Shown: positions 1 through 8,081 of the stretch, piece after piece
How the letters are laid out: the number at the start of each line of letters is the position of its first letter
How positions within the stretch are numbered: position 1 is the stretch's first letter
Assembly (NCBI GenBank): GCA_000433175.1
Contig: HF986705.1
Span: forward strand, 1-9,750
Length of the DNA stretch: 9,750 nt
Source of the DNA: Prevotella sp. CAG:1058
GTDB lineage: Bacteria > Bacteroidota > Bacteroidia > Bacteroidales > Bacteroidaceae
Reading direction: 5' to 3'
Translations under genes and position numbers: made by a program
Notes under the pieces: generated by a model
The model's input: the letters and a program-made list of their open reading frames with translations, nothing else
Database searches by the model: none
What the model was told of the DNA's origin: nothing

Positions 1-601
1 AAAACGGTGTAAAGTATTTCTGTATTAAGTCACAGCTGATAATGCCCCCGTGCAACACAATATTTTCGGCGTCCGTAAAACCGCCACTATAAACAGACAA
101 ACCACAGACAAACAAGTTAATAGCATTATTACGATGCCCTAAATATTGTTAAACGGAAAGTAATAATCAAGCCTGTTGGCTTGAACTTACATGACATGTT
201 TTTCACTCTCCATCATCCATACTTACCTCAGCTTCAAGATATTCACCATTTATATCGTTTAAATCATAAAATATGTAAAATCATTACTATTTATTGCGAA
301 AATATTTGGAAGCGTAAAGGAAAATGCTTATCTTTATGGCAGAAAATAAGAACAAAGGCATAAAGGAGTTGCCAGCGGTCTCATAAACATTGAAAATATG
401 TCAGGCAACCCTGATTATCAGACAACTGATGGACGTGTGATTTACTCAATCGAGTAATGAGGAGCCAGCGAAAAGATGGTAAATGTTTGATGTCATGGAG
501 ATGTTTTTTACTGTAAGATGAAAGGGAAAGGAAGAATACAAGTTGTTGATATGGATGTTTAAGTTAATGGTAAGCGACTCCTTATTACTGAACTAAAGTG
601 T
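1..601. other. AT-rich stretch without a supported gene
   Basis: I see no convincing protein-coding gene, tRNA or rRNA here. The composition is visibly more AT-rich than the genes downstream. The longest + strand frame (181-363, 60 codons) begins with TTG, has no ribosome-binding signal, is rich in His, Ile, Tyr and Lys, and resembles no family I know, so I leave it out. On the + strand, the frame running through 350-600 gives stretches of plausible protein-like composition broken by several stops (see findings). The strong terminator that follows at 602-637 reads in the + direction, so some transcript probably crosses the latter part of this stretch. It could be a decayed gene, a small RNA or a long 3' untranslated region; the sequence does not decide between them. 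Confidence 0.5.
93..113. repeat. Short tandem direct repeat, 10 bp twice
   Basis: ACAGACAAAC occurs at 93-102 and again at 104-113, separated by one C, giving an 11-bp period that is close to one helical turn. The repeat is exact. It is short and lies in AT-rich noncoding DNA, so chance or slippage is a fair explanation. A paired protein-binding site is possible, but nothing nearby supports it. Confidence 0.4.
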
Positions 602-637
602 AAGAGGATGTGTCATTATGGACGCATCCTCTTTTTT
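602..637 (+). terminator. Rho-independent terminator
   Basis: The left arm at 602-614 pairs with 621-633 over 13 bp, with one G-T wobble (611 with 624). The loop is six bases (615-620) and the T run is at 632-637. The T run lies on the + side, while the left flank has only a weak A tract, so it works mainly for + strand transcription. It ends whatever transcript comes from upstream and insulates nhaA, whose own promoter starts about 75 bp further on. Confidence 0.85.
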
Positions 638-710
638 CATGTAAATATTACGTCAGCACATACCGCACTTCCACGCTAATGTTAAACTATCGGTACGCTA
701 CTGCCATAGT

Positions 711-742
711 TTTGGCAGAATGAAACTAAAAGAGTATCTTTG
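711..742 (+). promoter_or_regulatory. Bacteroidota -33/-7 promoter for nhaA
   Basis: TTTG at 711-714 and TATCTTTG at 735-742 are separated by 20 bp. This matches the known Bacteroides primary-sigma consensus (TTTG, about 19-21 bp, TAnnTTTG) at every fixed position. Transcription should start a few bases after 742, giving a leader of roughly 15-20 bases if translation starts at 766, or about 60 bases if it starts at 808. Confidence 0.85.
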
Positions 743-765
743 CACGGCATAAATGACAATAAATT

Positions 766-2094
766 ATGGGAATGAACTATCAGAACAAGATAAGAGAGGG
801 CATATTCATGCCCATCCAACAGTTCATGCACAGGGAAAAATCAGCCGGCATAGTACTTGGCATGAGCATAGTAGCCGCAATGCTGCTGGCCAACTCGCCG
901 TGGAGCGAAGACTACTTCCACCTGTTCGAGCACAAGATAGGATTCATGTTCAACGGTGAACCCTACCTGTATTACTCGTTGCACCACTGGATAAACGACG
1001 GCCTGATGTCGCTGTTCTTCTTCGTTGTCGGGCTGGAGCTGAAACGAGAGTTCATAGGCGGCGAGCTGGCCGACCCGCGCAACACCATACTGCCTATCGG
1101 CGCAGCTGTGGCGGGCATGCTTGTGCCTGCGCTGATATACGCCGCGCTGAACGCCGGCACACCGTCTTACGGTGGCTGGGGCATACCGATGGCCACAGAC
1201 ATAGCCTTCTCGCTGGCAATAATATACGCCCTAGGCGACAGGGTCCCGCTGGCGGCTAAGGTATTCCTGACGACGCTGGCAATAGTCGACGACCTGGGTG
1301 CCGTCGTTGTAATAGCGCTGTTTTACACGTCAGAGATTTCTGTTGTCAACATAGCCGTGGGACTGGCGTTCCTGCTGGTCATGCTGACTGCCAACAAGAT
1401 GGGTGTCAAGAACGTGCTGTTCTATGGCCTGCTGGGCATAGGCGGCGTGTGGGTGGCGTTCCTTATGTCGGGCATACACGCCACCATAGCAGCCGTGCTT
1501 GCAGCCTTCGTAATCCCGGCCGACGCACAACTGCCGGAATCCGCATACCTGAAACGCGCCGCAGCCAACCTGCGCGAGTTTGCAGGCATACAGCCAAACA
1601 ACGTGTCGACCCTTGAGGAGGAACAGGTAAAGGTAATATCGCGCATGAGGGCCGACACGCGTGACGCCATTCCACCATCGCAACGGCTTGAACATGCAAT
1701 GCACCCGTTCGTGTCGTTCGTGGTCATGCCTGTGTTCGCCATAGCCAACGCAGGAGTGTCATTCGCCGGACTCGACATGCAGTCCGTTTTCTCAACCAAC
1801 GTAGCTGCGGCCGTGGCGTTGGGTCTGCTTGTAGGCAAACCATTGGGAATAACGCTCTCTACCTTACTGCTCGTGCGTCTAGGCATAGTACGCCCGACGG
1901 AGAGTCTGACGATGCGTAGGGTCATAGGCCTTGGCTTCCTCGCTTCGATAGGCTTCACGATGTCAATGTTCATATCGACACTGGCCTTCACAGACGAGAC
2001 CATGCTGATGCAGGCAAAGCTGGGAATCTTCGTGGCGTCGATAGCCGGCGGAATAATAGGCTACAACTTGCTTAGGACGGGGAAGGCAGGTTAA
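766..2094 (+). CDS. nhaA: Na+/H+ antiporter NhaA
   Basis: This is an inner-membrane secondary transporter that expels Na+ (or Li+) in exchange for H+, contributing to pH and sodium homeostasis. The 442-residue protein is hydrophobic, with about a dozen likely membrane segments. Diagnostic NhaA motifs are present: TDIAFS with Asp145, the ion-binding pair Asp175-Asp176 in AIVDDLGAV, PVFAIANAGV near 322-331, and GKPLGI with Lys358, which probably matches the functional lysine of E. coli NhaA. It is longer than the E. coli protein (388 residues), mainly because of a hydrophilic insert around 250-310 before the PVFA motif, as I recall for non-enterobacterial members. The start is uncertain. ATG 766 gives a short leader without a Shine-Dalgarno, whereas ATG 808 (428 residues, MPIQQF) follows AGAGAGGG at 793-800 at good spacing. 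It is driven by the promoter at 711-742. Identity is secure; only the start is open. Confidence 0.97.
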   Translation: MGMNYQNKIREGIFMPIQQFMHREKSAGIVLGMSIVAAMLLANSPWSEDYFHLFEHKIGFMFNGEPYLYYSLHHWINDGLMSLFFFVVGLELKREFIGGELADPRNTILPIGAAVAGMLVPALIYAALNAGTPSYGGWGIPMATDIAFSLAIIYALGDRVPLAAKVFLTTLAIVDDLGAVVVIALFYTSEISVVNIAVGLAFLLVMLTANKMGVKNVLFYGLLGIGGVWVAFLMSGIHATIAAVLAAFVIPADAQLPESAYLKRAAANLREFAGIQPNNVSTLEEEQVKVISRMRADTRDAIPPSQRLEHAMHPFVSFVVMPVFAIANAGVSFAGLDMQSVFSTNVAAAVALGLLVGKPLGITLSTLLLVRLGIVRPTESLTMRRVIGLGFLASIGFTMSMFISTLAFTDETMLMQAKLGIFVASIAGGIIGYNLLRTGKAG

Positions 2095-2185
2095 GACTGA
2101 CACGCATGACCCGAACGGGCGGCATGGCCGAATGCGACAAGCAACAAAATATACCTAAATACGATACAATAAAATATTTGCAAAC

Positions 2186-2206
2186 GACGTTATAAGATGC
2201 AACGTC
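2186..2206. promoter_or_regulatory. Possible operator or leader hairpin before the efflux operon
   Basis: GACGTT (2186-2191) and AACGTC (2201-2206) form a perfect 6-bp inverted repeat with a 9-base spacer. It lies 15 bp before the adaptor start codon. Just upstream, AATATTTG at 2173-2180 matches the Bacteroidota -7 element at all but one fixed position, but I see no TTTG -33 element at the expected distance. The repeat is therefore placed where an operator or a leader hairpin could act on the efflux operon. No regulator gene is nearby to support this, and a repeat this short can arise by chance. Confidence 0.25.
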
Positions 2207-2221
2207 CTGATAATTAAGAAC

Positions 2222-3424
2222 ATGAAAATAAGACAATTTTTCACAAAAAGGGAATTGAAACGGCGCAGGAAACGCCTGATACTGATGTCTTGCTGCATAG
2301 CCGCCGTGATAGTTGGATACGTAATACTGACATGGCCGGAGAAGAAGGAACCCGAAATTCCGGTAGTCACGGTAGAGAAAGTCGGATCTGAAGATGTCGA
2401 GATATACGGCGACTACGTGGGACTGATACGGGCGCAACAGTTCGTCGAGGTACGCGCCAGGGTGGAAGGCTTTCTGGAGAGAATGGCTTTCGCAGAAGGA
2501 ACTTACGTGAAAAAGAACCAGGTACTGTTCGTAATAGACCAACGCCAATACAAGGCCAAGGTGGACAAGGCACGCGCACAGCTGCGCAAAGACTCGGCGC
2601 TCGTACTGAAAACAAAACGCGACCTTGAACGTATAAAGCCACTCTTCGAGCAGAACGCAGCCAGCCGGCTCGACCTTGACAACGCCACGGCAGCTTATGA
2701 GACAGCTGTGGCAAGCATGGGCATGAGCAGGGCCGACCTTGTGCAGGCCGAACAGGAACTGAGTTATACGTATGTGCGTTCGCCGATTTCAGGCTACATC
2801 AGCGAGCGTCTGGTCGACCTGGGTACACTGGTTGGCACAGGTGGCAAGTCGCTCCTGGCAACGGTAGTGAAAAGCGACACTGTGCTGATAGACTTCAGCA
2901 TGACGGCGCTCGACTACTTGAAAAGCAAAGAGCGAAACATTATTCTGGGACAACGCGACTCGTCGCGCTCATGGCAGCCGTCTGTGACGATAACCCTGCC
3001 AGACAACAGCATTTATCCGCATAAGGGACTGGTGGACTTCGCCGAACCGCAGGTAAGCCCGAAGACGGGAACATTCTCGGTACGAGCCGAAATGCCAAAC
3101 CCCGACCACGTGCTGCTGCCGGGACAGTTCACCAAAGTTCACGCCCTGCTCGATGTGCTTGAAAACGCCACGGTGGTACCGCAGAAGGCGCTCATCATAG
3201 AAAAAGGAGGCGCATACGTGTTCGTAATGAGGCGCGACTCAACGGCCGAACGCCGCTTCATAGAGCTTGGACCTGAATTTGGCAACAAAGTAGTAGTGGA
3301 ACGCGGACTGGCCCCTGGCGAAACTATAATCAGCGAAGGCTACCACAAACTGACGCCGGGAATGAAAGTGCGCGTGGCCGACAAAAGGAATACGGCCAAC
3401 AGGCTGCGTGGCAAAAGCAAGTAA
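2222..3424 (+). CDS. RND efflux periplasmic adaptor (membrane fusion protein, AcrA/MexA type)
   Basis: This is the periplasmic subunit that bridges the RND pump and the outer-membrane channel. The 400-residue protein has a strongly basic N-terminus (KRRRKR at 13-18) and one hydrophobic segment at about 19-38, which fits a signal anchor. LMSC at 21-24 resembles a lipobox, but the hydrophobic stretch continues after the Cys, so anchoring is more likely than lipidation. The family order is intact: first lipoyl half about 75-106 (VRARVEGFLE), alpha-helical hairpin about 107-180, second lipoyl half about 183-206 (VRSPISGYIS), then beta-barrel with LLPGQF at 298-303, and membrane-proximal domain (VVPQKAL onward). 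The length is normal. It is the first gene of a three-gene operon, ending 20 bp before the pump. There is no clear Shine-Dalgarno, as is common in Bacteroidota. The substrate cannot be read from the sequence. Confidence 0.95.
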   Translation: MKIRQFFTKRELKRRRKRLILMSCCIAAVIVGYVILTWPEKKEPEIPVVTVEKVGSEDVEIYGDYVGLIRAQQFVEVRARVEGFLERMAFAEGTYVKKNQVLFVIDQRQYKAKVDKARAQLRKDSALVLKTKRDLERIKPLFEQNAASRLDLDNATAAYETAVASMGMSRADLVQAEQELSYTYVRSPISGYISERLVDLGTLVGTGGKSLLATVVKSDTVLIDFSMTALDYLKSKERNIILGQRDSSRSWQPSVTITLPDNSIYPHKGLVDFAEPQVSPKTGTFSVRAEMPNPDHVLLPGQFTKVHALLDVLENATVVPQKALIIEKGGAYVFVMRRDSTAERRFIELGPEFGNKVVVERGLAPGETIISEGYHKLTPGMKVRVADKRNTANRLRGKSK

Positions 3425-3444
3425 AACAAAAGTTTCTGACATAG

Positions 3445-6400
3445 ATGAAAGTTAACTTCTTCATAGACAGGCCTGTCTTCTCGGTGGTTATCTCGGTACT
3501 GATAGTCATCGTAGGACTTATCGGCCTGACAATGCTCCCCATTGACCAGTATCCGCAAATAACACCGCCGGTTGTAAAAATCAGTGCGTCGTACCCCGGT
3601 GCAAGCGCGCTTACAGTGTCGCAAGCCGTGGCAACGCCTATCGAACAGGAGCTGAACGGCACGCCGGGAATGCTCTATATGGAATCGAACAGTTCTAACT
3701 CGGGCTCGTTCTCGGCTACTGTAACGTTCGACATTTCATCCGACCCCGACCTGGCAGCCGTGGAAATACAGAACCGCATAAAACTGGCTGAATCACGACT
3801 GCCGGCAGAAGTGGTGCAGAACGGCATAGAGATAGAAAAACAGGCTGCCAGCCAGCTGATGACAATCTGCCTGACATCAAACGACCCGAAGTTTGACGAA
3901 ATATACCTGAGTAACTTCGCTACGCTGAACGTACTTGACCTGCTGCGCCGAATACCGGGCGTAGGACGCGTGTCTAACATAGGAAGCCGGTACTACGCCA
4001 TGCAGATATGGGTTGACCCCGCTCGACTGGCCAGCTTCGGCCTGACCGTTCAAGACTTGCAGAATGCGCTGAAAGACCAGAACCGCGAATCGGCGGCGGG
4101 AGTTTTCGGACAGCAACCGGTAAAAGGACTCGACTTCACCATACCAATAACAGCACAAGGACGACTGTCAACAGTGGCCCAGTTTGAGGAAATTGTGCTC
4201 AGGGCCAACGCCGACGGCTCGTTCATACGCCTACGCGACGTGGCCAGGGTGTCACTGGAAGCACAGTCGTACAACACCGAGAGCGGTATTAACGGTGGCA
4301 ACGCCGCCGTGCTGGGAGTGTACATGCTGCCAGGCGCCAACGCCATGGAGGTGGCCGAGAACGTGAAGAAAACGATGGAAGAGATAAGCCGCAACTTCCC
4401 CGAAGGGCTGGAATACGAGATTCCGTTCGACATGACGACCTACATCTCCGAATCCATACACGAAGTTTACAAGACCCTGTTCGAGGCGCTGGTTCTGGTA
4501 ATCATCGTGGTGTACCTGTTCCTGCAAAGCTGGCGTGCGACGCTCATACCGCTCGTTGCGGTACCAATATCACTTATTGGAACGTTTGGCTTCATGCTGG
4601 TATTCGGCTTCTCGCTTAACATGCTGACACTGCTTGGACTGGTACTGGCCATAGGACTAGTGGTTGACGACGCCATCGTAGTGGTCGAAAATGTTGAACG
4701 AATAATGGAGGAAGAGCACCTAAGCCCGTACGAAGCCACTAAAAAGGCCATGAACGGGCTTACAGGAGCCTTGATTGCGACATCACTTGTGCTAGCCGCC
4801 GTATTCGTGCCGGTTAGCTTCCTGTCTGGAATAACCGGGCAACTGTACCGCCAGTTCAGTGTTACTATTGTCATATCCGTACTTCTGTCAACGGTGGTAG
4901 CACTGACGCTAAGCCCTGTGATGTGCTCGCTGATATTGCGCCCGACAGACAAGAGCAAGCCCAAGAACCGCGTATTCAGCACAATCAACCGCTGGCTAGA
5001 TACAGGCAACAGCAAATACCTGGCCGGCATTTCGCGTATAATAAAGAATCCGCGCCGCGTAGGCATAGGCTTCTGCATGATACTGATAGCCATCTTCATA
5101 TTCAACCGCCTGACACCGACCAGCTTCCTGCCGACCGAAGACCAGGGATACTTCACAGTGGAATTGGAAATGCCGGAGGGCACGACGCTTGAACGTACAC
5201 GCACCGTGACGGAAAGGGCGGTAAACTACCTGATGAAAAATCCTGCTGTGGAATACGTGCAGAACGTTACGGGAACAAGCCCACGCGTTGGTACTAGCCA
5301 GACAAGGGCACAGCTTACAGTAATACTGAAAGAATGGAAAGAACGCGATGAAAGCACCATAGCAGGCATAATGGCCGACGTGAGCCGCGAGCTGTCCGAA
5401 TATCCTGAATGCAAGTTTTACCTGTCGACGCCTCCCGTAATACCGGGCCTTGGAACATCAGGCGGATTCGAGATGCAACTTGAGGCGCACGGTGACGCCA
5501 CTTACGAAGACCTAGTGAACGCCGCCGACACGCTGATGCACTATGCCTCGCTTCGCAAAGAACTGTCCGGACTTTCGTCATCGCTGCAAGCAGAGATACC
5601 CCAACTCTATTTCGACGTTGACCGCGACAAGGTAAAAATGCTCGGCGTGCCACTTTCTGACGTATTCTCGACGATGAAAGCATATACTGGCTCGGTGTAC
5701 GTTAACGACTTCAACATGTTCAACCGCATCTACCGCGTCTACATACAGGCCGAAGCCCCATACCGAGAGCACAGGGACAACATGAGCCTGTACTTCGTAC
5801 GCGGCTCCAACGGCGACATGATACCGCTGACAGCACTGGGCAACACCGAATACACAACGGGACCGGGAAGCATAAAACGCTTCAACATGTTCAACACAGC
5901 CATAATACGCGGAACGGCCGCACAAGGCTACAGCTCGGGACAGGCCATGGAGATAATGGAAGAACTTGTGCATGAGCACCTGCCTGACAACATAGGACTT
6001 GAATGGAGCGGACTGTCATATCAGGAGAAAAAGGCAGGTGGACAGACAGGAATCATACTCGCACTGGTGTTCACGTTCGTGTTCTTGTTCCTCGCCGCAC
6101 TTTACGAAAGTTGGAGCATTCCTGTTGCCGTATTGCTCTCGCTGCCTGTGGCCGCACTTGGCGCATACATCGGCATAGCCGTGTGCGGACTGGAGAACGA
6201 CACCTATTTCCAGATCGGACTTGTAATGCTGATGGGTCTGGCCGCAAAGAACGCAATCCTCATAGTCGAATTTGCCAAAGACGAGACTGACTCGGGAGTA
6301 AACGTACTGAAAGCTACCTTGCACGCTGCACGCCTGCGCTTCCGCCCTATACTTATGACATCATTTGCATTCATTCTCGGTATCATGCCGATGGTGCTGG

Positions 6401-6585
6401 CATCCGGCCCAGGTTCGGCCAGCAGGAAAGCCATAGGTACTGGCGTATTCTTCGGAATGATAGCTGCCGTTTTCATAGGCATACAACTCATCCCATTCTT
6501 TTTCATAACGATATACAAGGCGAAAAACAGGTTGCAATCCAGGAAAAGCAACAGGATAGCTAAAGCAACAGGACCGCAAGATTGA
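3445..6585 (+). CDS. RND multidrug efflux pump, HAE1 family (AcrB type)
   Basis: This is the inner-membrane proton/drug antiporter of the tripartite exporter. At 1046 residues it has the full family length. The start FFIDRPVFSVVIS is typical of HAE1 pumps. The first membrane segment (about 9-29) is followed by a large periplasmic loop. A second group of segments (about 345-500) includes the proton-relay pair Asp408-Asp409 in VVDDAIVVVEN, matching AcrB Asp407-Asp408. A second large loop follows. The last segments (about 868-1030) carry Lys935 in AAKNAILIVEF and Thr972 in ILMTSFAFILG, matching AcrB Lys940 and Thr978. All key relay residues are therefore present and the pump should be active. 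HAE1 pumps export hydrophobic or amphiphilic drugs, bile salts, detergents and dyes; the particular substrates are unknown. It lies between the adaptor and the outer-membrane gene in one operon, with its stop codon 2 bp before the next ATG. Confidence 0.97.
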   Translation: MKVNFFIDRPVFSVVISVLIVIVGLIGLTMLPIDQYPQITPPVVKISASYPGASALTVSQAVATPIEQELNGTPGMLYMESNSSNSGSFSATVTFDISSDPDLAAVEIQNRIKLAESRLPAEVVQNGIEIEKQAASQLMTICLTSNDPKFDEIYLSNFATLNVLDLLRRIPGVGRVSNIGSRYYAMQIWVDPARLASFGLTVQDLQNALKDQNRESAAGVFGQQPVKGLDFTIPITAQGRLSTVAQFEEIVLRANADGSFIRLRDVARVSLEAQSYNTESGINGGNAAVLGVYMLPGANAMEVAENVKKTMEEISRNFPEGLEYEIPFDMTTYISESIHEVYKTLFEALVLVIIVVYLFLQSWRATLIPLVAVPISLIGTFGFMLVFGFSLNMLTLLGLVLAIGLVVDDAIVVVENVERIMEEEHLSPYEATKKAMNGLTGALIATSLVLAAVFVPVSFLSGITGQLYRQFSVTIVISVLLSTVVALTLSPVMCSLILRPTDKSKPKNRVFSTINRWLDTGNSKYLAGISRIIKNPRRVGIGFCMILIAIFIFNRLTPTSFLPTEDQGYFTVELEMPEGTTLERTRTVTERAVNYLMKNPAVEYVQNVTGTSPRVGTSQTRAQLTVILKEWKERDESTIAGIMADVSRELSEYPECKFYLSTPPVIPGLGTSGGFEMQLEAHGDATYEDLVNAADTLMHYASLRKELSGLSSSLQAEIPQLYFDVDRDKVKMLGVPLSDVFSTMKAYTGSVYVNDFNMFNRIYRVYIQAEAPYREHRDNMSLYFVRGSNGDMIPLTALGNTEYTTGPGSIKRFNMFNTAIIRGTAAQGYSSGQAMEIMEELVHEHLPDNIGLEWSGLSYQEKKAGGQTGIILALVFTFVFLFLAALYESWSIPVAVLLSLPVAALGAYIGIAVCGLENDTYFQIGLVMLMGLAAKNAILIVEFAKDETDSGVNVLKATLHAARLRFRPILMTSFAFILGIMPMVLASGPGSASRKAIGTGVFFGMIAAVFIGIQLIPFFFITIYKAKNRLQSRKSNRIAKATGPQD

Positions 6586-6587
6586 TT

Positions 6588-7955
6588 ATGACACATAACT
6601 TGAAATACATAAGACACGCTCTTATCATTATAGCCGTGGTCTGCCTTTCAGCATGCCAGATAGGCAGGCAGTACACGCGCCCAAAGATAGAAATGCCGGC
6701 AACACTTAACAACGGCGAAAGCACAGATTCGGCGTCGCTAGCCGACCTGTCATGGACACAGGTCTACACAGATTCGTTACTTCAAAATCTGATTAATAAA
6801 TCACTGATTTACAATAAGGACATGCTCATGGCGGCCGCCAGGATTAAGGAGCTGGCTGAGATGAAACGCATAAACTACGCCAACTTGTTTCCTGCGTTGG
6901 GAGTGCGCGTCTACGCTGAAAGAGAACGCGAAGACCACAGCGACGACAACCAGTTCGACCTTAAGGGCACAATGTCATGGGAACTTGACCTGTGGGGAAA
7001 GCTGCGCTGGGCGCATGATGCCTCAAAGGCGGAATTCATGGCTTCGATAGAAAACCGCCGCGCACTGCAGATGAGCCTGATAGCACAAGTGGCGCAAACC
7101 TATTATGAACTTGTGGCACTGGACAATGAGCTGTCCATAGTGCACCAGACACTGACAGCACGTAAGGAAAGCGAACACTTGGCAAAAATACGATATGAAG
7201 GCGGACTTACATCGGAAGTGACGTACAGGCAAGCACAGGTGGAACTGTCGCGCACGGCAACGCTCGTGCCCGACCTTGAACGGAAAATAACAAGCAAGGA
7301 GAACGAACTGGCGTTGCTGATAGGCGAATATCCGCACCATATACAACGCTCTACCCTGCCGCAAGAAGTAAACTTCCCCGACAGCCTGCCCGTAGGACTG
7401 CCCTCGTCATTGCTGGAACGCCGTCCTGACGTGCGCGAGGCCGAACAGAAACTGATAGCCGCCAATGCCGCCGTGGGAGTGGCTTACACGAGCATGTTTC
7501 CCAACATTACACTGACGGGCTACCTCGGCACCGAAAGCGAAGAACTGAAAAACGTCCTGAAGTCACCATACCACCTGCTGAGCGCAAATCTCCTGCAACC
7601 GGTATTCGCGATGGGTAAGAACAAGGCACGCCACAAGGCGGCAAAAGCCGCATACGAACGTGCCACATACGCCTACGAGAAAGCCGTGCTTACAGCATTT
7701 AAGGACGCATACAACGCCATAGAGAACTTCAACAAGGTGAAGGAAATATACAAGACTAGATACGCTCTTGAAAACTCGTCTAAGACGGCGCTTTCGCTCG
7801 CATTGGTACAGTATGTCAACGGAGCCATAGGTTACATGGACCTGCTTGACGCCCAGCGTACATACCTTGACGCCCAGATTGGACTCAGCGACGCCCTGCT
7901 AGACAGCCAGCTGGCAACAGTGAGCCTGTACAAGGCGCTGGGTGGAGGATGGTAA
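6588..7955 (+). CDS. Outer-membrane efflux channel lipoprotein (TolC/NodT family)
   Basis: This is the outer-membrane exit duct of the tripartite exporter. I chose ATG 6588, two bases after the pump's stop codon; an in-frame TTG at 6582 overlaps that stop and is less likely. From 6588 the protein has 455 residues and starts with a lipoprotein signal peptide: hydrophobic segment 11-20 and lipobox LSAC with Cys23 as the lipidated residue. NodT-family features follow: SWELDLWGKLR (130-140), the first helical stretch with AQTYYELVALD (169-179), and the motif region 270-311 (LLERRPDVREAEQ, then FPNITLTG), which marks the second half of the internal repeat. The C-terminus LDAQRTYLDAQ to ALGGGW is typical. 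Length is normal and there is no break. It is the last gene of the operon and ends before a bidirectional terminator. Confidence 0.95.
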   Translation: MTHNLKYIRHALIIIAVVCLSACQIGRQYTRPKIEMPATLNNGESTDSASLADLSWTQVYTDSLLQNLINKSLIYNKDMLMAAARIKELAEMKRINYANLFPALGVRVYAEREREDHSDDNQFDLKGTMSWELDLWGKLRWAHDASKAEFMASIENRRALQMSLIAQVAQTYYELVALDNELSIVHQTLTARKESEHLAKIRYEGGLTSEVTYRQAQVELSRTATLVPDLERKITSKENELALLIGEYPHHIQRSTLPQEVNFPDSLPVGLPSSLLERRPDVREAEQKLIAANAAVGVAYTSMFPNITLTGYLGTESEELKNVLKSPYHLLSANLLQPVFAMGKNKARHKAAKAAYERATYAYEKAVLTAFKDAYNAIENFNKVKEIYKTRYALENSSKTALSLALVQYVNGAIGYMDLLDAQRTYLDAQIGLSDALLDSQLATVSLYKALGGGW

Positions 7956-8010
7956 ACGGCCTATCCTGTATTGGTTAACAGAAAAAGAACGGACATTTAT
8001 ATAAACACTG

Positions 8011-8057
8011 AAAAACAACGGGCAGACAAGCTGTAACAACTTGTCTGCCCGTTTTAC
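8011..8057. terminator. Bidirectional terminator between the efflux operon and fumarase
   Basis: The arms at 8017-8030 and 8040-8053 pair perfectly over 14 bp around a 9-base loop (8031-8039). AAAAA at 8011-8015 and TTTT at 8052-8055 flank the stem, so a U tract follows the hairpin in either direction. It lies between two convergent genes, 55 bp after the outer-membrane channel gene and just beyond the fumarase stop at 8082, and can end both transcripts. The rest of the 7956-8081 gap shows nothing else. Confidence 0.92.
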
Positions 8058-8081
8058 TTATTTATTATTCCAAGCAAGTAC

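Noticed and set aside
181..363. 60-codon open frame on the + strand
   Set aside because: TTG start, no ribosome-binding signal, composition expected of AT-rich random sequence, and no recognisable motif.
1422..2003. 193-codon open frame antisense to nhaA
   Set aside because: It lies entirely opposite a clear NhaA gene; its Ser/Arg/Thr-rich, low-complexity composition is what the opposite strand of this codon usage produces.
2108..2136. GC-rich short palindromes (CCCGAACGGG, CGGCATGGCCG) after nhaA as a terminator
   Set aside because: Stems of only 4 bp with 2-3 base loops and no T run; too weak to call a terminator.
2222..2341. Adaptor as a lipoprotein with lipobox LMSC
   Set aside because: The hydrophobic segment continues well past the Cys and the N-terminus is strongly basic, so a membrane signal anchor is more likely; lipidation is not ruled out.
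4467..5204. 245-codon open frame antisense to the RND pump
   Set aside because: Shadow of the pump gene, with no protein motif and Ser/Thr/Arg-rich composition; the sense frame is unmistakably HAE1.
6582..6590. TTG start at 6582 for the outer-membrane channel
   Set aside because: It overlaps the pump stop codon and adds only two residues before a good ATG at 6588 that leads directly into the lipoprotein signal peptide.
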